Translations under genes and position numbers: made by a program
Source of the DNA: Geodermatophilus sp. DSM 44513
GTDB lineage: Bacteria; Actinomycetota; Actinomycetes; Mycobacteriales; Geodermatophilaceae
Assembly (NCBI RefSeq): GCF_032460525.1
Contig: NZ_CP135963.1
Span: 2,170,001-2,234,000 of the forward strand
Reading direction: 5' to 3'
Length of the DNA stretch: 64,000 nt
Notes under the pieces: generated by a model
Seen by the model: only the letters and a program-made list of their open reading frames with translations
Databases searched by the model: none
What the model was told of the DNA's origin: nothing
In this document: in pieces, positions 1 to 11,236 of the stretch
Position numbering within the stretch: the stretch's first letter is position 1
Layout: each line of letters opens with the position of its first letter

Positions 1-358
1 CGACGCCCCGGCAGGGTGGTACCGCCACTCGCCCACGCCGGGGGAGGTCGGCCCGGCCGTCGTCCTCGGGCACGTCGACTCCGCCGAGCACGGGCCGGGG
101 GTCTTCTTCGGGCTCGGCACACTCGTCCCCGGGGACACCGTCGAGGTGACCCGGTCGGACGGCACCGCCGCGGTCTTCACCGTCGAGCGGGTCGAGAGCC
201 ACCCCAAGACGAGCTTCCCGACGGCCGACGTCTACGGCGACACGGCGCACGCGGCCCTGCGGCTGGTCACCTGTGGTGGTGCCTTCGACGACCGGTCACG
301 CAGCTACCTCGACAACGTCGTCGTCCACGCGTCCCTGACCGACACCCGCCCCGCATGA
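1..358 (+). CDS. class F sortase, 3' part (5' end outside window)
   Basis: Only the C-terminal 118 residues are present; the frame is open from base 2 to the TGA at 356-358. They show the sortase barrel with the catalytic histidine in GHVDS and the catalytic cysteine in LVTCGG, followed by the usual short tail. The product should be a membrane-anchored transpeptidase of the actinobacterial class E/F type acting outside the membrane; whether it attaches proteins to the cell wall is not known from sequence. It is closely similar, motif by motif, to the complete sortase at 33206-33943, so the two are paralogues. The next gene is convergent. Confidence 0.9.
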   Translation, partial: DAPAGWYRHSPTPGEVGPAVVLGHVDSAEHGPGVFFGLGTLVPGDTVEVTRSDGTAAVFTVERVESHPKTSFPTADVYGDTAHAALRLVTCGGAFDDRSRSYLDNVVVHASLTDTRPA

Positions 359-362
359 CCGA

Positions 363-396
363 CCGTCCCCTGCGTCCTCCTGCCCTGTGGGGACGG
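363..396. terminator. possible bidirectional terminator hairpin
   Basis: CCGTCCCC (363-370) pairs with GGGGACGG (389-396) across an 18-nt loop, in the 49-bp gap between the convergent sortase and MFS genes. There is no T-tract. The placement supports a terminator, but the loop is long. Confidence 0.35.
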
Positions 397-407
397 CCGG
401 TCCCGGC

Positions 408-1688
408 TCATGCGGGGGTCGGCGTCGCCGCGGTCAGCCGGCCCCCTCGGTCCAGGGCACGTACTGCGGCTGCGCTGACCAGGCCCAGCAGGACCAGGAC
501 CGCCCAGGGCAGGGCCGAGAGCTGGGCCGCTCGGGCTGCGTCGAGGACGGCACCGGTGACCAGGTTGCCGACGGTGATGCCCACCCCGACGACGGTGTTG
601 TACAGCCCGTAGTGGGTGGCCACCCACCGACCGCCAGCGAGGGCGACGATGGTGTCCATCTCGAACGGGAAGGCGACCATGGTGCCCACCGCGAGCAGCA
701 CCGCCGCGGCCAGCGCCGGCGCCACCGCCAGCACCGCGCGTCCGGTGGCGCCCTCCGGCACCGGCACGGCGGTCGCTGCCAGCAGCGGCACGAACGCCGT
801 CCCCATCACCACCAGGCCGACGCGCACCGCCGCCGGCGCGGACAGCCGGCGCCGGCACCAGGCGGTCACCCGGGTCTGGCCGACGATGGTGACCAGGCCC
901 GACGCGGCGAACAGCAGGCCCACCCCGATGGTGCTGACGCCCCCGTCCCCGCCCAGGCGGCGCACCTCGAGGGGTAGGGCCAGGTACACCTGGAAGGAGA
1001 GCACGTAGGAGCCGGTCATCGCGGCGGCGAACAGGAGGAACGCCCGGTTGCCGAGCACGACGCGCGCCTGCCCCCACAGCGACCGGTCCAGCCCCGGGGC
1101 GGCCTCACCGGTCGCGCCACGGGCCGGGAGCGCGCGCACCTGCAGCACGGTAAGCACGGCGAACACGGCGGCCGACACCAGGCAGGTGAGCCGGAAGTCC
1201 ACCCAGGTCAGCGCCAGACCCAGCAGCGGGCCGAGCAGGATGCCGGCCTGGTAGAAGACGTTGAACAGCGCGAACGCCTCCACCCGACGCTCCCCGGCGT
1301 CCTCGGCGAGGTACGCCCGGACGGCCGGGTTGAACAGCGCGCCGGCGAAGCCCGTGGCCGCCAGGGCGACGACCAGGGCCGGCAGGGACTCCACGGCCGC
1401 CAGGACGCCGAACCCGACGGTGCGCAGGGTGCAGCCCGCGACGATGAGCGGCTTGTAGCCCAGCCGGTCGGCCAGGGCCCCGCCGACCAGGAACATGCCC
1501 TGCTGGCTGAAGTTGCGCACGCCCAGGACCAGGCCCACCGCCCAGGCGGCCAGGCCGAGGGTCCCCGCCAGGTACTGGGCGAGGAACGGCATGAGCATGT
1601 AGAAGCCGAGGTTGATGGTGAACTGGTTGGCCATCAGCAGCTGGACGCTGCGGTCGAAGGAGCGGACTTGGCCCGCGAGGCCCCTCAC
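408..1688 (-). CDS. MFS transporter, probable exporter coupled to a cysteine-synthase-like enzyme
   Basis: A 426-residue protein with about 12 hydrophobic membrane segments and the MFS layout: a long N-half, a charged middle loop and a C-half ending in a basic tail. The GTG start at 1688 overlaps the TGA of the upstream enzyme (1685-1687) as GTGA, so the two genes are almost certainly translationally coupled. The longer in-frame reading upstream is a shadow of the enzyme gene. Substrate cannot be read from sequence; context suggests export of the enzyme's product or a related amino-acid metabolite (inference). A GTG start with the soluble leader [16 protein letters not shown] fits this family. 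Confidence 0.85.
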   Translation of the reverse strand: MRGLAGQVRSFDRSVQLLMANQFTINLGFYMLMPFLAQYLAGTLGLAAWAVGLVLGVRNFSQQGMFLVGGALADRLGYKPLIVAGCTLRTVGFGVLAAVESLPALVVALAATGFAGALFNPAVRAYLAEDAGERRVEAFALFNVFYQAGILLGPLLGLALTWVDFRLTCLVSAAVFAVLTVLQVRALPARGATGEAAPGLDRSLWGQARVVLGNRAFLLFAAAMTGSYVLSFQVYLALPLEVRRLGGDGGVSTIGVGLLFAASGLVTIVGQTRVTAWCRRRLSAPAAVRVGLVVMGTAFVPLLAATAVPVPEGATGRAVLAVAPALAAAVLLAVGTMVAFPFEMDTIVALAGGRWVATHYGLYNTVVGVGITVGNLVTGAVLDAARAAQLSALPWAVLVLLGLVSAAAVRALDRGGRLTAATPTPA

Positions 1689-2851
1689 TCGTGCGCTCCT
1701 GCTGACGGGTCGGTCGGGTCGACCACCGTCGTGCAGCGCGTCCACGAGGTCACCTCGCGCGCGGAGGAGTGCTCGATCTGCTCCGGGTCGGTCGCGGGCG
1801 GGCGGTCGAGCAGGTCGTGCTCGGCGCAGTAGCCGTCGTCGTACACAGTCTCGAGGTACCGCTGGGGCCCGTCGCAGAAGACCGCGGCGATCCGCGTCCC
1901 CGGCGGCGAGGTGCGGGCCACCCACCCGGCGACCAGCCCCACCGCGCCCACGCTCCAGCCCCCGGACGCGTAGTGGGACCGGGCGAGGGCGCGGGCCGTC
2001 CACACCGCTTCGTGCGGCGCCACCCAGTGGACCTCGGAGAACGCGTCGTAGGCGACGTTGCGCGGGTGGATGCTCGACCCCAGACCGCGCATGAGCCGGG
2101 TCCGCGCCGGCTGGCCGAAGATGGTCGACCCGACGGTGTCCACGCCGACCAGGCGCAGGTTCGGGAACAGCGGCCGCAGGGTCCGGTAGGTGCCGGCCGA
2201 GTGCCCGCCGGTGCCCACGCTGCAGACCAGCACGTCGATGCGCCCGAGTTGGGCGGCCAGCTCCAGCCCGAGCGGGGTGTACGCGGCGACGTTGTCGGGG
2301 TTGTCGTACTGGTTCGGGGACCACGAGCCTGGGTGCTCGGCGCGCAGCTGGGCGACCCGCTGCCGACGGGCCTCCTGCCAGCCGCCCGTGGGGTGCGGTT
2401 CGTCGACCAGCTCGACGCGGGCGCCCCGGGAGGCCAACAGTCGGCGTACCGAGGGCTCCAGGCCGGGATCGGCGACCAGGGTCACCGGGTGGGACAGCGC
2501 GAGGCCGGCGAGTGTGAGCCCGAGACCGAGGGTGCCGCTGGTCGACTCGATCACCATCCCGCCCTCGCGCAGGGCCCCGCGGGCCCGGGCGGAGGTCATC
2601 ATGTGCAGGGCGGGGCGGTCCTTGATCCCTCCCGGGTTGGCGCCCTCGAGCTTGGCCCAGAAGCCCCGTCCGGCGGGGTCCGCGGGTGTGGGGATCCACA
2701 GCACGGGGGTGTTGCCGACGAGAGTCGGCAGTCGGTGGCTGGCCTGCGGTGGTGGAGCCGGGACGGCTGACGCCGAGTGCAGGGAGGTGAGTGCCGAGTC
2801 GAACGCGGACACGTCGGACCGAGTCGACGCGGAGGTGGATCGGGAGGACAT
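1685..2851 (-). CDS. PLP-dependent cysteine synthase family protein
   Basis: A 388-residue fold-type II PLP enzyme. The PLP lysine is K77 in [14 protein letters not shown]; the substrate loop is ESTSGTLG; the phosphate-binding glycine loop is GTGGHSAGT. The family (CysK/CysM/SbnA-like) performs beta-replacement on serine derivatives. An N-terminal extension of about 40 residues is low complexity. The ATG at 2851 was chosen because GGAAAG lies 8 nt upstream and homology begins well inside; the reading open to 3004 is not needed. It is the first gene of a two-gene unit with the MFS exporter, an arrangement more like a dedicated metabolite/export cassette than the housekeeping cysE-cysK route. 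The exact amino acid made is unknown. Confidence 0.85.
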   Translation of the reverse strand: MSSRSTSASTRSDVSAFDSALTSLHSASAVPAPPPQASHRLPTLVGNTPVLWIPTPADPAGRGFWAKLEGANPGGIKDRPALHMMTSARARGALREGGMVIESTSGTLGLGLTLAGLALSHPVTLVADPGLEPSVRRLLASRGARVELVDEPHPTGGWQEARRQRVAQLRAEHPGSWSPNQYDNPDNVAAYTPLGLELAAQLGRIDVLVCSVGTGGHSAGTYRTLRPLFPNLRLVGVDTVGSTIFGQPARTRLMRGLGSSIHPRNVAYDAFSEVHWVAPHEAVWTARALARSHYASGGWSVGAVGLVAGWVARTSPPGTRIAAVFCDGPQRYLETVYDDGYCAEHDLLDRPPATDPEQIEHSSAREVTSWTRCTTVVDPTDPSAGAHE

Positions 2852-3060
2852 GGACGTCGCTTTCCGTGGGAGTCGGTACGGGACACGACCCCTCGCGCGA
2901 GGACCCCGGGAGGTGCGCCGATGGCAGGCGTCACCACGCCGGTCCGGGGGCGGACCGGACGCGGCTCTGTGGCCGAGCGGGCAGCGGGCGGGTGTGCGGC
3001 CCACTCGAGGGACCTCCGGGACGCGACGGCGAGGCAGCCGGCGAGGTCAGCGCGGCAGCC

Positions 3061-3519
3061 TCAGGTCAGGGACAGGCAGTGCAGCAACAGGCGTTGGGGA
3101 CCGGGGGGTGCTGCCCGCTCGGGGCCTCCGGGTGTGGGATCAGTGCTCGCCAGTGCGGTCGGTGGGGTCGCTCCGGTGGACAGGACGAGGGAGCCGGCCG
3201 GGGGATGGGCGGTCGTGCCGGTGGCGAGCGAGCCGGTCCTCGGCAGGAGACCTGCCTCGACACATGAACCGTGCGTCCCGACGTGGTGACCGGTGTCGAC
3301 CGATGCCTGTACGTGGGGACCCCGTGCTCCGGGCGGAGACGTCGGACCGTGCTGGTCCCTGGCGGTCGACGCCGGGTCGGCGTTGTGGGAGGTCACCAGC
3401 ACCACACCGTGGGCGTCTCGAGGGACGTCGTGCGGATCGGACCCTGACGAGCACAGGGACACGAGGACGACCAGGACCACCGGCCACAGGACGAGAGCCC
3501 GCCGCGCGGATCCGCGCAT
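3061..3519 (-). CDS. small histidine-containing membrane protein, DUF6153-like
   Basis: A 152-residue reading frame. An N-terminal hydrophobic segment (about residues 6-22, VLWPVVLVVLVSLCSS) is followed by a polar His/Pro-rich region, and the C-terminus ends in a short hydrophobic tail, LLLHCLSLT. This resembles actinobacterial DUF6153 proteins, which often sit beside copper-resistance genes and end in a similar leucine-rich tail. It is divergent from csoR across about 260 bp, which fits that idea. The start at 3519 puts the membrane segment at the N-terminus but has only a G-run as a possible RBS. The family call is by recall; a spurious ORF in GC-rich DNA remains possible. Confidence 0.4.
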   Translation of the reverse strand: MRGSARRALVLWPVVLVVLVSLCSSGSDPHDVPRDAHGVVLVTSHNADPASTARDQHGPTSPPGARGPHVQASVDTGHHVGTHGSCVEAGLLPRTGSLATGTTAHPPAGSLVLSTGATPPTALASTDPTPGGPERAAPPGPQRLLLHCLSLT

Positions 3520-3722
3520 CCCCCGACCCCCGACCTGAGCTGCGTGTCCCACTGCTCCATTGCTCGACCGCAGGACGCATGAACGGTGGTAACCGCATGG
3601 ACACGCAACGAAACCGTGGTGTGACCCACCTGTCGGCACGAGGTGGCCGAGGAGTGGGCGAGCCGGACGATGGTGGGTTGGTACGTCAGGGGGGTACGGT
3701 GTCGGCGACGGGCTGGCAGAAA

Positions 3723-3737
3723 TACCATTGGGGGGTA
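3723..3737. promoter_or_regulatory. probable CsoR operator upstream of csoR
   Basis: TACC (3723-3726) and GGTA (3734-3737) form an inverted repeat around a G-tract, within ATACCATTGGGGGGTAAT (3722-3739). This is the classic shape of CsoR-family sites, TACC and GGTA arms around C/G runs. It lies 41 bp before the csoR start. A second G-tract flanked by GGTAC copies (3680-3697) could be another site or part of the promoter. Confidence 0.65.
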
Positions 3738-3778
3738 ATGTGTTGGCCGGACAGGAAGCACCCGCAGGAGGAGACGAC

Positions 3779-4084
3779 GTGGAGAGCGCCCAGCAGGCCG
3801 GCCAGCACGGCTACATCCACCGCAAGGACGACTACCTCAAGCGGCTGCGCCGCATCGAGGGGCAGGCCCGCGGGCTGCAGCGCATGGTGGAGGAGGAGAA
3901 GTACTGCATCGACATCCTCACCCAGATCTCGGCGATGACCCGGGCGCTGCAGTCGGTGGCCCTCGGCCTGATGGACGAGCACATGGGGCACTGCGTCGTC
4001 CAGGCCGCCCAGGCCGGTGGCCGGGAGGCCGACGAGAAGCTCCGCGAGGCCTCCGAGGCCATCGCCCGCCTGGTGCGCTCCTGA
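3779..4084 (+). CDS. csoR: copper-sensing repressor CsoR
   Basis: A 101-residue all-helical DUF156 repressor. The Cu(I) ligands of the family are all present: C43 in YCIDILTQI, and H68 and C72 in DEHMGHC. The apo form should bind operator DNA and release it on binding Cu(I). The GTG at 3779 was chosen because AGGAGG ends 7 nt before it and the family is about 90-110 residues; upstream TTG and GTG starts would run through the operator. It heads a co-directional copper module (copZ, the secreted HVHP protein, copA) and is probably autoregulated through the site at 3723-3737. Confidence 0.95.
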   Translation: MESAQQAGQHGYIHRKDDYLKRLRRIEGQARGLQRMVEEEKYCIDILTQISAMTRALQSVALGLMDEHMGHCVVQAAQAGGREADEKLREASEAIARLVRS

Positions 4085-4208
4085 TCCACGGCGCGCGGGG
4101 AGGGTCGTCAGCCCTCCCGCACGCAGCGCGGCGGCCGCCCCGGACGGGACGGCACCGCGCACCGACACCACCCACCCCCGCACGGATGATCGAGAGGACC
4201 CACCCGAG

Positions 4209-4418
4209 ATGAGCACGTCCAGCTACACCGTCGTCGGCATGACCTGCGGCCACTGCGTCAGCTCGGTCACCGAGGAGGTCACCCAGGTGCCCGGCGTCAC
4301 CGACGTCGACGTGGACCTGACCACCGGCGGCCTGACCGTCACCAGCGACTCCGAGATCGACGACGCCGCGATCACCGCGGCCGTCGAGGAGGCCGGCTAC
4401 TCCGTGGCCGGCCGGTAA
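4209..4418 (+). CDS. copZ: copper chaperone CopZ (HMA domain)
   Basis: A single heavy-metal-associated domain of 69 residues with the metal-binding GMTCGHCV motif (Cys13 and Cys16) and the beta-alpha-beta-beta-alpha-beta length of CopZ. It should carry Cu(I) in the cytosol and hand it to the CopA ATPase encoded downstream. The ATG at 4209 is preceded by GAGAGGA. It lies 124 bp after csoR and is followed by a strong hairpin, so it may be expressed at a higher level than the downstream genes. Confidence 0.95.
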   Translation: MSTSSYTVVGMTCGHCVSSVTEEVTQVPGVTDVDVDLTTGGLTVTSDSEIDDAAITAAVEEAGYSVAGR

Positions 4419-4430
4419 CCGACGCACTCC

Positions 4431-4463
4431 GCCCTCCCCGCGCCGCACCGGCGCGGGGAGGGC
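4431..4463 (+). terminator. perfect 14-bp hairpin between copZ and the next copper gene
   Basis: GCCCTCCCCGCGCC (4431-4444) and its exact complement (4450-4463) enclose a 5-nt loop. There is no T-tract. It probably works as a partial terminator or an mRNA-stabilising end that sets copZ above the distal genes. Confidence 0.6.
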
Positions 4464-4509
4464 GACACCCCGGCGCCCACGGGCGCCGCCGGCAGGGAGG
4501 GACCACGCC

Positions 4510-5532
4510 ATGAACACCCCCACCAAGCTGGGCGCCTTCGCCCTCGGCCTGGTCGCCGTCTTCGGCGCGGCCGCCGGGGTCGGCAACGCCGTCGGGCCGA
4601 TCGGCCCGGTGCAGGAGCCCCACGACACGGGCGCCGGTACGGACACGGGCGCCGGCGACGGCCACGGCGGTGCGCACGGCACCACGTCGGTCCCCGCGGG
4701 CGGCACCCCCACCGCCGACGCGGCCGAGGAGCTGCCCGGTGGGCTGGTGGTGGCCCGCGACGGCTACGCCCTCGACCTCGACGCCGCACAGCTCGCCGCC
4801 GGCCCGGCGACCCCCCTCTCCTTCCGGGTGCTCGGCCCCGACGGGCAACCGGTGACCGCCTACGACACCTCCCACGACGAGGACCTGCACCTGATCGCCG
4901 TGCGCCGGGACACCGCCGGCTTCCAGCACGTGCACCCCGAGCTGGCCGCCGACGGCACCTGGAGCACCCCGCTGGAGCTCACCCCCGGTAGCTGGCGGGT
5001 GTTCGCCGACTTCGACCCCGCCGGGGACGACCCGGCGCTCACCCTGGGCGCCGACGTGGACGTGGCCGGCCAGTACGCCCCCGGCCCCCTGCCGGAGCCC
5101 GCCACCGTCGCGGAGGTCGACGGGTACACCGTCACCCTGGACGGTCGGCTCGAGCCCGGGCAGGAGTCCGAGCTGACCCTGTCGGTCAGCCGGGACGGGC
5201 AGCCGGTCACCGACCTGCAGCCGTACCTGGCCGCCTACGGCCACCTGGTGGCGCTGCGCGCCGGCGACTTGGCCTACCTGCACGTGCACCCCGCCGGTGA
5301 GCCCGGCGACGGCACCACGGAGCCGGGCCCGGACGTGACCTTCTACGCCACCGCGCCCTCGGCCGGTGACTACCGGCTGTTCCTGGACTTCCAGCACGGC
5401 GACGTGGTGCGCACCGCCGAGTTCACGGCCCGCGCCGGGACGGTCGCCGACGGCGGCAGCACCGAGCCCCCGACCGGCACCACCACCACGGACGGCGCCG
5501 GGCACACCGACGACGGCCACACCCACGGCTGA
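4510..5532 (+). CDS. secreted or membrane-anchored copper-module protein with two HVHP motifs
   Basis: A 340-residue protein. The N-terminal hydrophobic segment (about residues 8-30) is a signal peptide or anchor. A histidine/glycine-rich linker (GDGHGGAHG) precedes two beta-rich regions, each containing a His-Val-His-Pro motif (FQHVHPE and YLHVHPA), and the tail is His-rich (HTDDGHTHG). Similar proteins occur in actinobacterial copper operons, but their biochemical role is not established; the paired histidines suggest extracytoplasmic copper binding (inference). The ATG at 4510 follows GGAGGGA. The position between copZ and copA indicates co-regulation by CsoR. Confidence 0.75.
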   Translation: MNTPTKLGAFALGLVAVFGAAAGVGNAVGPIGPVQEPHDTGAGTDTGAGDGHGGAHGTTSVPAGGTPTADAAEELPGGLVVARDGYALDLDAAQLAAGPATPLSFRVLGPDGQPVTAYDTSHDEDLHLIAVRRDTAGFQHVHPELAADGTWSTPLELTPGSWRVFADFDPAGDDPALTLGADVDVAGQYAPGPLPEPATVAEVDGYTVTLDGRLEPGQESELTLSVSRDGQPVTDLQPYLAAYGHLVALRAGDLAYLHVHPAGEPGDGTTEPGPDVTFYATAPSAGDYRLFLDFQHGDVVRTAEFTARAGTVADGGSTEPPTGTTTTDGAGHTDDGHTHG

Positions 5533-5574
5533 CGCCGTCCCCATCCTGAACACCCCCTCCCGAGGAGAAAAACG

Positions 5575-7950
<2,376 letters not shown>

Positions 7951-8078
7951 GCACCACGTCCCGCGCCGGGGCCGGCGCCCCCCGGCGCCCTCGGGAGGAC
8001 GCCGGGAGCGCCGACGACTGCGGCAGCGCCCGGTCCCCGGGTGCTCTGTCCTCCGGGGTGCTCGGTCCTCGGGTCTGC

Positions 8079-8236
8079 TCAGTGCTCGGGGGCCGCGTTG
8101 AGGTGCCGGTACTCGGCCTGCACGACGTCGTAGCAGTCGCAGGCCGCGTCGGTGAGCGCGTCGACGTCGAGGACGGAGATGCGGCCGCGGGTGTAGCGGA
8201 TCACCCCGGCCTGCTGCAGCACGCCGGCGGTTCCTC
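8079..8236 (-). pseudogene. Crp/Fnr-family regulator, C-terminal fragment
   Basis: In the frame ending at TGA 8079-8081 the translation contains QQAGVIRYTRGRISVLD, then AACDCYDVVQAEYRHL. This is the characteristic wing and C-terminal helix of actinobacterial Crp/Fnr regulators. About 50 residues are recognisable. The cyclic-nucleotide-type sensor domain and most of the helix-turn-helix are absent, and no start codon leads into it. Upstream, the DNA runs straight into another small ORF (8201-8347), so a deletion joined the two. Almost certainly non-functional. Confidence 0.7.
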
Positions 8237-8347
8237 GGAGACGACCTGCAGGTCCTCGTCGCGGACGTCCAGGTCGGCCAGCAGCGCCATGACCTCGTCG
8301 ACCGACGTCGCCGGCGGCAGCCCCGGTCCGGGCTCAGGCGGGGTCAC
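8201..8347 (-). CDS. small ORF, probably truncated by the Crp-fragment junction
   Basis: A 48-residue ORF from GTG 8347. It includes SVDEVMALLADLDVRDEDLQVVSEE and then reads out of frame into the Crp/Fnr relic (PPACCSRPG). The acidic helical part looks like genuine coding sequence, while the last 10 or so residues are junction-derived. The start overlaps the end of the frame-broken gene 8334-8727 as GTGA, suggesting the two were once co-translated. Function unknown; it may no longer be made as a folded protein. Confidence 0.4.
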   Translation of the reverse strand: MTPPEPGPGLPPATSVDEVMALLADLDVRDEDLQVVSEEPPACCSRPG

Positions 8348-8727
8348 CGGGCACCTCCTCGTGCCAGGCTCGGTCGGCGTCCTCCTCGGCGGCCTCCCGG
8401 TCCTCGCCGGCCGCGGAGCGGGTGGTCCTCCGCCCGGCTGCGGTGGGCCACCACGTCGCCGACGCCGGCCCGCGCGGCCGCCTCGTGCGCCTGGGCCGTC
8501 CGCTCGTGCACGCGGGCCGCGCGCTGGTGGCCCAGGCGTGCGCGCTCCGCCGACTCCCGGGCGTGCTCGGCGGCGGCCTCGGCCTGCGCCCGGGCATCCC
8601 GCACGCTCTCGGTGTCCGGCCGCTCGCCGGCGCTCAGCCGGGCGAGCCGCTCGGCGAGCTCGTCGCTGCGGCGGCCGGCCGCCGCAGCGCGCTGGGCCGC
8701 CGTGCGTCCCGCGTCCTCGGACTCCAT
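8334..8727 (-). pseudogene. Ala/Arg/Glu-rich helical protein, single-base frameshift
   Basis: The ATG at 8727, preceded by GGAGGGG, opens a helical, alanine-rich protein with HERTAQAHEAAARAGVGDVV, a pattern common in small actinobacterial proteins of unknown function. The frame derails after RSRAEDH. Removing one G from the GGG at 8420-8422 restores a continuous 130-residue protein ending REAAEEDADRAWHEEVPGDPA with TGA at 8334-8336. The restored length of 393 nt and the typical helical tail support one real or artefactual indel. Called a pseudogene as read; a sequencing error in the short run is an alternative. Confidence 0.65.
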
Positions 8728-8841
8728 GCCGACCCCTCCCGGCGGCACCGTACGCCGCCGTACACCATGGAGCCGGGTCCACCCGTTGCCGCCCGGCCGC
8801 CGGGGGCTCCCGGCGGCCGGGCAGGCCGGTGCCGGACCGGC

Positions 8842-11079
8842 TCAGGACGCCGGGCTCGGCGCCTCGTCCTCGAGCACGGCCGCGCGCGTCCCCGACTCCT
8901 CGCCGCCGTCGGTGGCCTTGGCCTTCTGACGCCACGTGGTCAGCGCCCGCTCGGTGTAGCCGTTGGGCTCCCGCCGGCCAGAGAACACCAGGTCCAGCGC
9001 GGCCTGGAACGACGGGCTGCCGTCCAGGTCGGCGCACATCGGTGCGTACCCCGGCTCGTCGGCGTTCTGCCCGTCGACCACCTCGGCCATCCGGGCGAAG
9101 GTCTCGCGCACCTGGCCGTCGGTGACCAGCCCGTGGTGCAGCCAGTTGGCGATCTGCTGGCTGGAGATGCGCAGCGTCGCGCGGTCCTCCATCAGGCCGA
9201 CGCCCTCCAGGGTCGGGACGGTGGAGCAGCCGATCCCCAGCCCCACCCAGCGCACGACGTAACCCAGGATGGACTGCGCGTTGGTCTCCAGCTCGTGCCG
9301 CTTGTCCTCCTCGGACAGGCCGGTGCCCGCGTCGGGCAGGACCGGCGGCACGAGCAGGCCGCGCCGGTCGGCCAGCGGGCGCTTCTTGATCTCCTCCTGG
9401 ACGGCGAGGACGTCGGTCTCCAGGTAGTGCAGCGCGTGCAGCGTGGCCGCGGTCGGCGAGGGCACCCAGGCGGTGTTCGCCCCGGCCCGCGGGTGACCGC
9501 CCTTGGTGTCGAGCATCTCGCGCATCGCGGCGGGCTTGGCCCACATGCCCTTGCCGATCTGCGCCTGCCCGGCGAAGCCGGCCCGCAGGGCCACGTCGAC
9601 GTTGCGGTCCTCGTAGGTCTTCAGCCACGTCTGCGACCGCTGGTCGTCCTTGCGGACCACCGGCCCGGCCTCGAAGTCGGTGTGGATCTCGTCGCCGGTG
9701 CGGTCCAGGAAGCCGGTGTTGACGAAGATGACCCGATCCGCGGCGCGGGCGATGCAGGCCTCCAGGTTGATCGAGGTCCGCTTCTCCTCGTCCATGATGC
9801 CGATCTTGAGCGTCGTGGGCTCCATGCCCAGCGCCTCCTCCACCGCGGCGAGGAGCTCCACCGACAGCGACACCTCGTCGGGGCCGTGCATCTTGGGCTT
9901 GACGATGTAGACGCTGCCGGTCCGGGTGTTGGAGTACCGGGCGTTGCCGCGCAGCTCCTGCAGTGCCGCGGTCGCGGAGACCAGCGCGTCGAGGACCTCC
10001 TCGAGGATGGGCTCGCCGTCGGCCGTCCGGACGGCGTCCAGGCGCATGTGGTGGCCCACGTTGCGCACGAGCAGCAGCGAGCGGCCGGGCAGGGTCAGCT
10101 CGCCGCCGTCGGTGCCGACGTAGGTGCGGTCGCCGTGCACCTCGCGGGTCACGGTGCGCCCGCCCTTGCCGAAGGAGGCGGTCAGCTCCCCGGTCCGCAG
10201 GCCCAGCCAGGACCGGTAGGCGCCGACCTTGTCCGGGCCGTCCACGGTGGCGACGGAGTCCTCCAGGTCGACGATGGTGCTGACCGCGGACTCCAGCAGG
10301 GCGTCGGACACCCCGGCGTGGTGCTGGGTGCCCACCCGGGTCGAGGGGTCGATGGTCAGCTCCAGGTGCAGCCCGTGGCGGCGCAGCAGCACCGCGGCCG
10401 GGCGGTCGCCGTCCCCGGCCCGGTGCCCGGCGAACTGCGCCGGGTCGGCCAGGCCGGTCGTCCCGGACGCGGTGTCGACGGCCAGCTCACCGGCCGACGG
10501 CACCCGGTAGGCGACGACGTCGGCGTGGCTGCCCTCGGCCAGCGGGAAGAACTGGTCCAGCAGGCGGTCGGCCTCCGCGATGACCTGCGCGCCGCGGCGC
10601 TCGTCGTAGCCGGGCTCCAGCTCGTGGTCCAGGGGCAGCGCGTCGGTGCCGTAGAGCGCGTCGTAGAGCGAGCCCCAGCGGGCGTTCGCGGCGTTGAGGG
10701 CGTACCGCGGCACGGTCGCCGGCACCACCAGCTGCGGGCCGGGCACCTCGGCGATCTCCCGGTCCACCCGGGTCACCCGGACCGTGGGCTCCTCCACCGG
10801 CAGCAGGTAGCCGATCTCGGTGAGGAAGGCCTCCAGCGCCTCGACGTCACCGGTGCCGTGCTCGCGGTGCCAGTCGTCGACCTGCTGCTGCAGCTCGTCG
10901 CGGCGGCGCAGCAGCTGCTCCACCCGCCCGCCGAACCGCTCCTGCAGGTCGGCGACGACGGCCCAGAACCGCGCCGGCGTCAGGTCCAGGCCGGCCACCA
11001 GCTCCTCGGCCACGAAGTCGCGCAGGTCGGGGTCGACCTGCAGTCCACCGGTGCCGGTCACGTCTGTCTCGGTGTCCAC
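8842..11079 (-). CDS. glcB: malate synthase G
   Basis: A 745-residue enzyme, the length of the monomeric G-type. It condenses glyoxylate and acetyl-CoA to malate and CoA in the glyoxylate shunt. Visible family signatures include TLKIGIMDEEKRTS, the FLDRTGDEIHT segment, the GLGIGCSTVP loop and the catalytic-aspartate region MEDRATLRISSQQIANWL near the C-terminus. The GTG at 11079 follows GGAG by 8 nt; an upstream ATG is out of frame. No isocitrate lyase gene is in the window, so the shunt partner must lie elsewhere. Confidence 0.97.
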   Translation of the reverse strand: MDTETDVTGTGGLQVDPDLRDFVAEELVAGLDLTPARFWAVVADLQERFGGRVEQLLRRRDELQQQVDDWHREHGTGDVEALEAFLTEIGYLLPVEEPTVRVTRVDREIAEVPGPQLVVPATVPRYALNAANARWGSLYDALYGTDALPLDHELEPGYDERRGAQVIAEADRLLDQFFPLAEGSHADVVAYRVPSAGELAVDTASGTTGLADPAQFAGHRAGDGDRPAAVLLRRHGLHLELTIDPSTRVGTQHHAGVSDALLESAVSTIVDLEDSVATVDGPDKVGAYRSWLGLRTGELTASFGKGGRTVTREVHGDRTYVGTDGGELTLPGRSLLLVRNVGHHMRLDAVRTADGEPILEEVLDALVSATAALQELRGNARYSNTRTGSVYIVKPKMHGPDEVSLSVELLAAVEEALGMEPTTLKIGIMDEEKRTSINLEACIARAADRVIFVNTGFLDRTGDEIHTDFEAGPVVRKDDQRSQTWLKTYEDRNVDVALRAGFAGQAQIGKGMWAKPAAMREMLDTKGGHPRAGANTAWVPSPTAATLHALHYLETDVLAVQEEIKKRPLADRRGLLVPPVLPDAGTGLSEEDKRHELETNAQSILGYVVRWVGLGIGCSTVPTLEGVGLMEDRATLRISSQQIANWLHHGLVTDGQVRETFARMAEVVDGQNADEPGYAPMCADLDGSPSFQAALDLVFSGRREPNGYTERALTTWRQKAKATDGGEESGTRAAVLEDEAPSPAS

Positions 11080-11236
11080 GCTCGCATCTCCATTCCCCGG
11101 GACGGTGCGTCCCGTTCTCGACCGTTCAGCGGCTGCTGCCAGGAGCGCACAGGCCGTGCGGTAGGTGCATCGTGCCGCGTCCGGCGTCGGCGCTCCGACG
11201 CGGTGGGGGCCGGGAGGCGCGCCCGACCCCCGGAGG

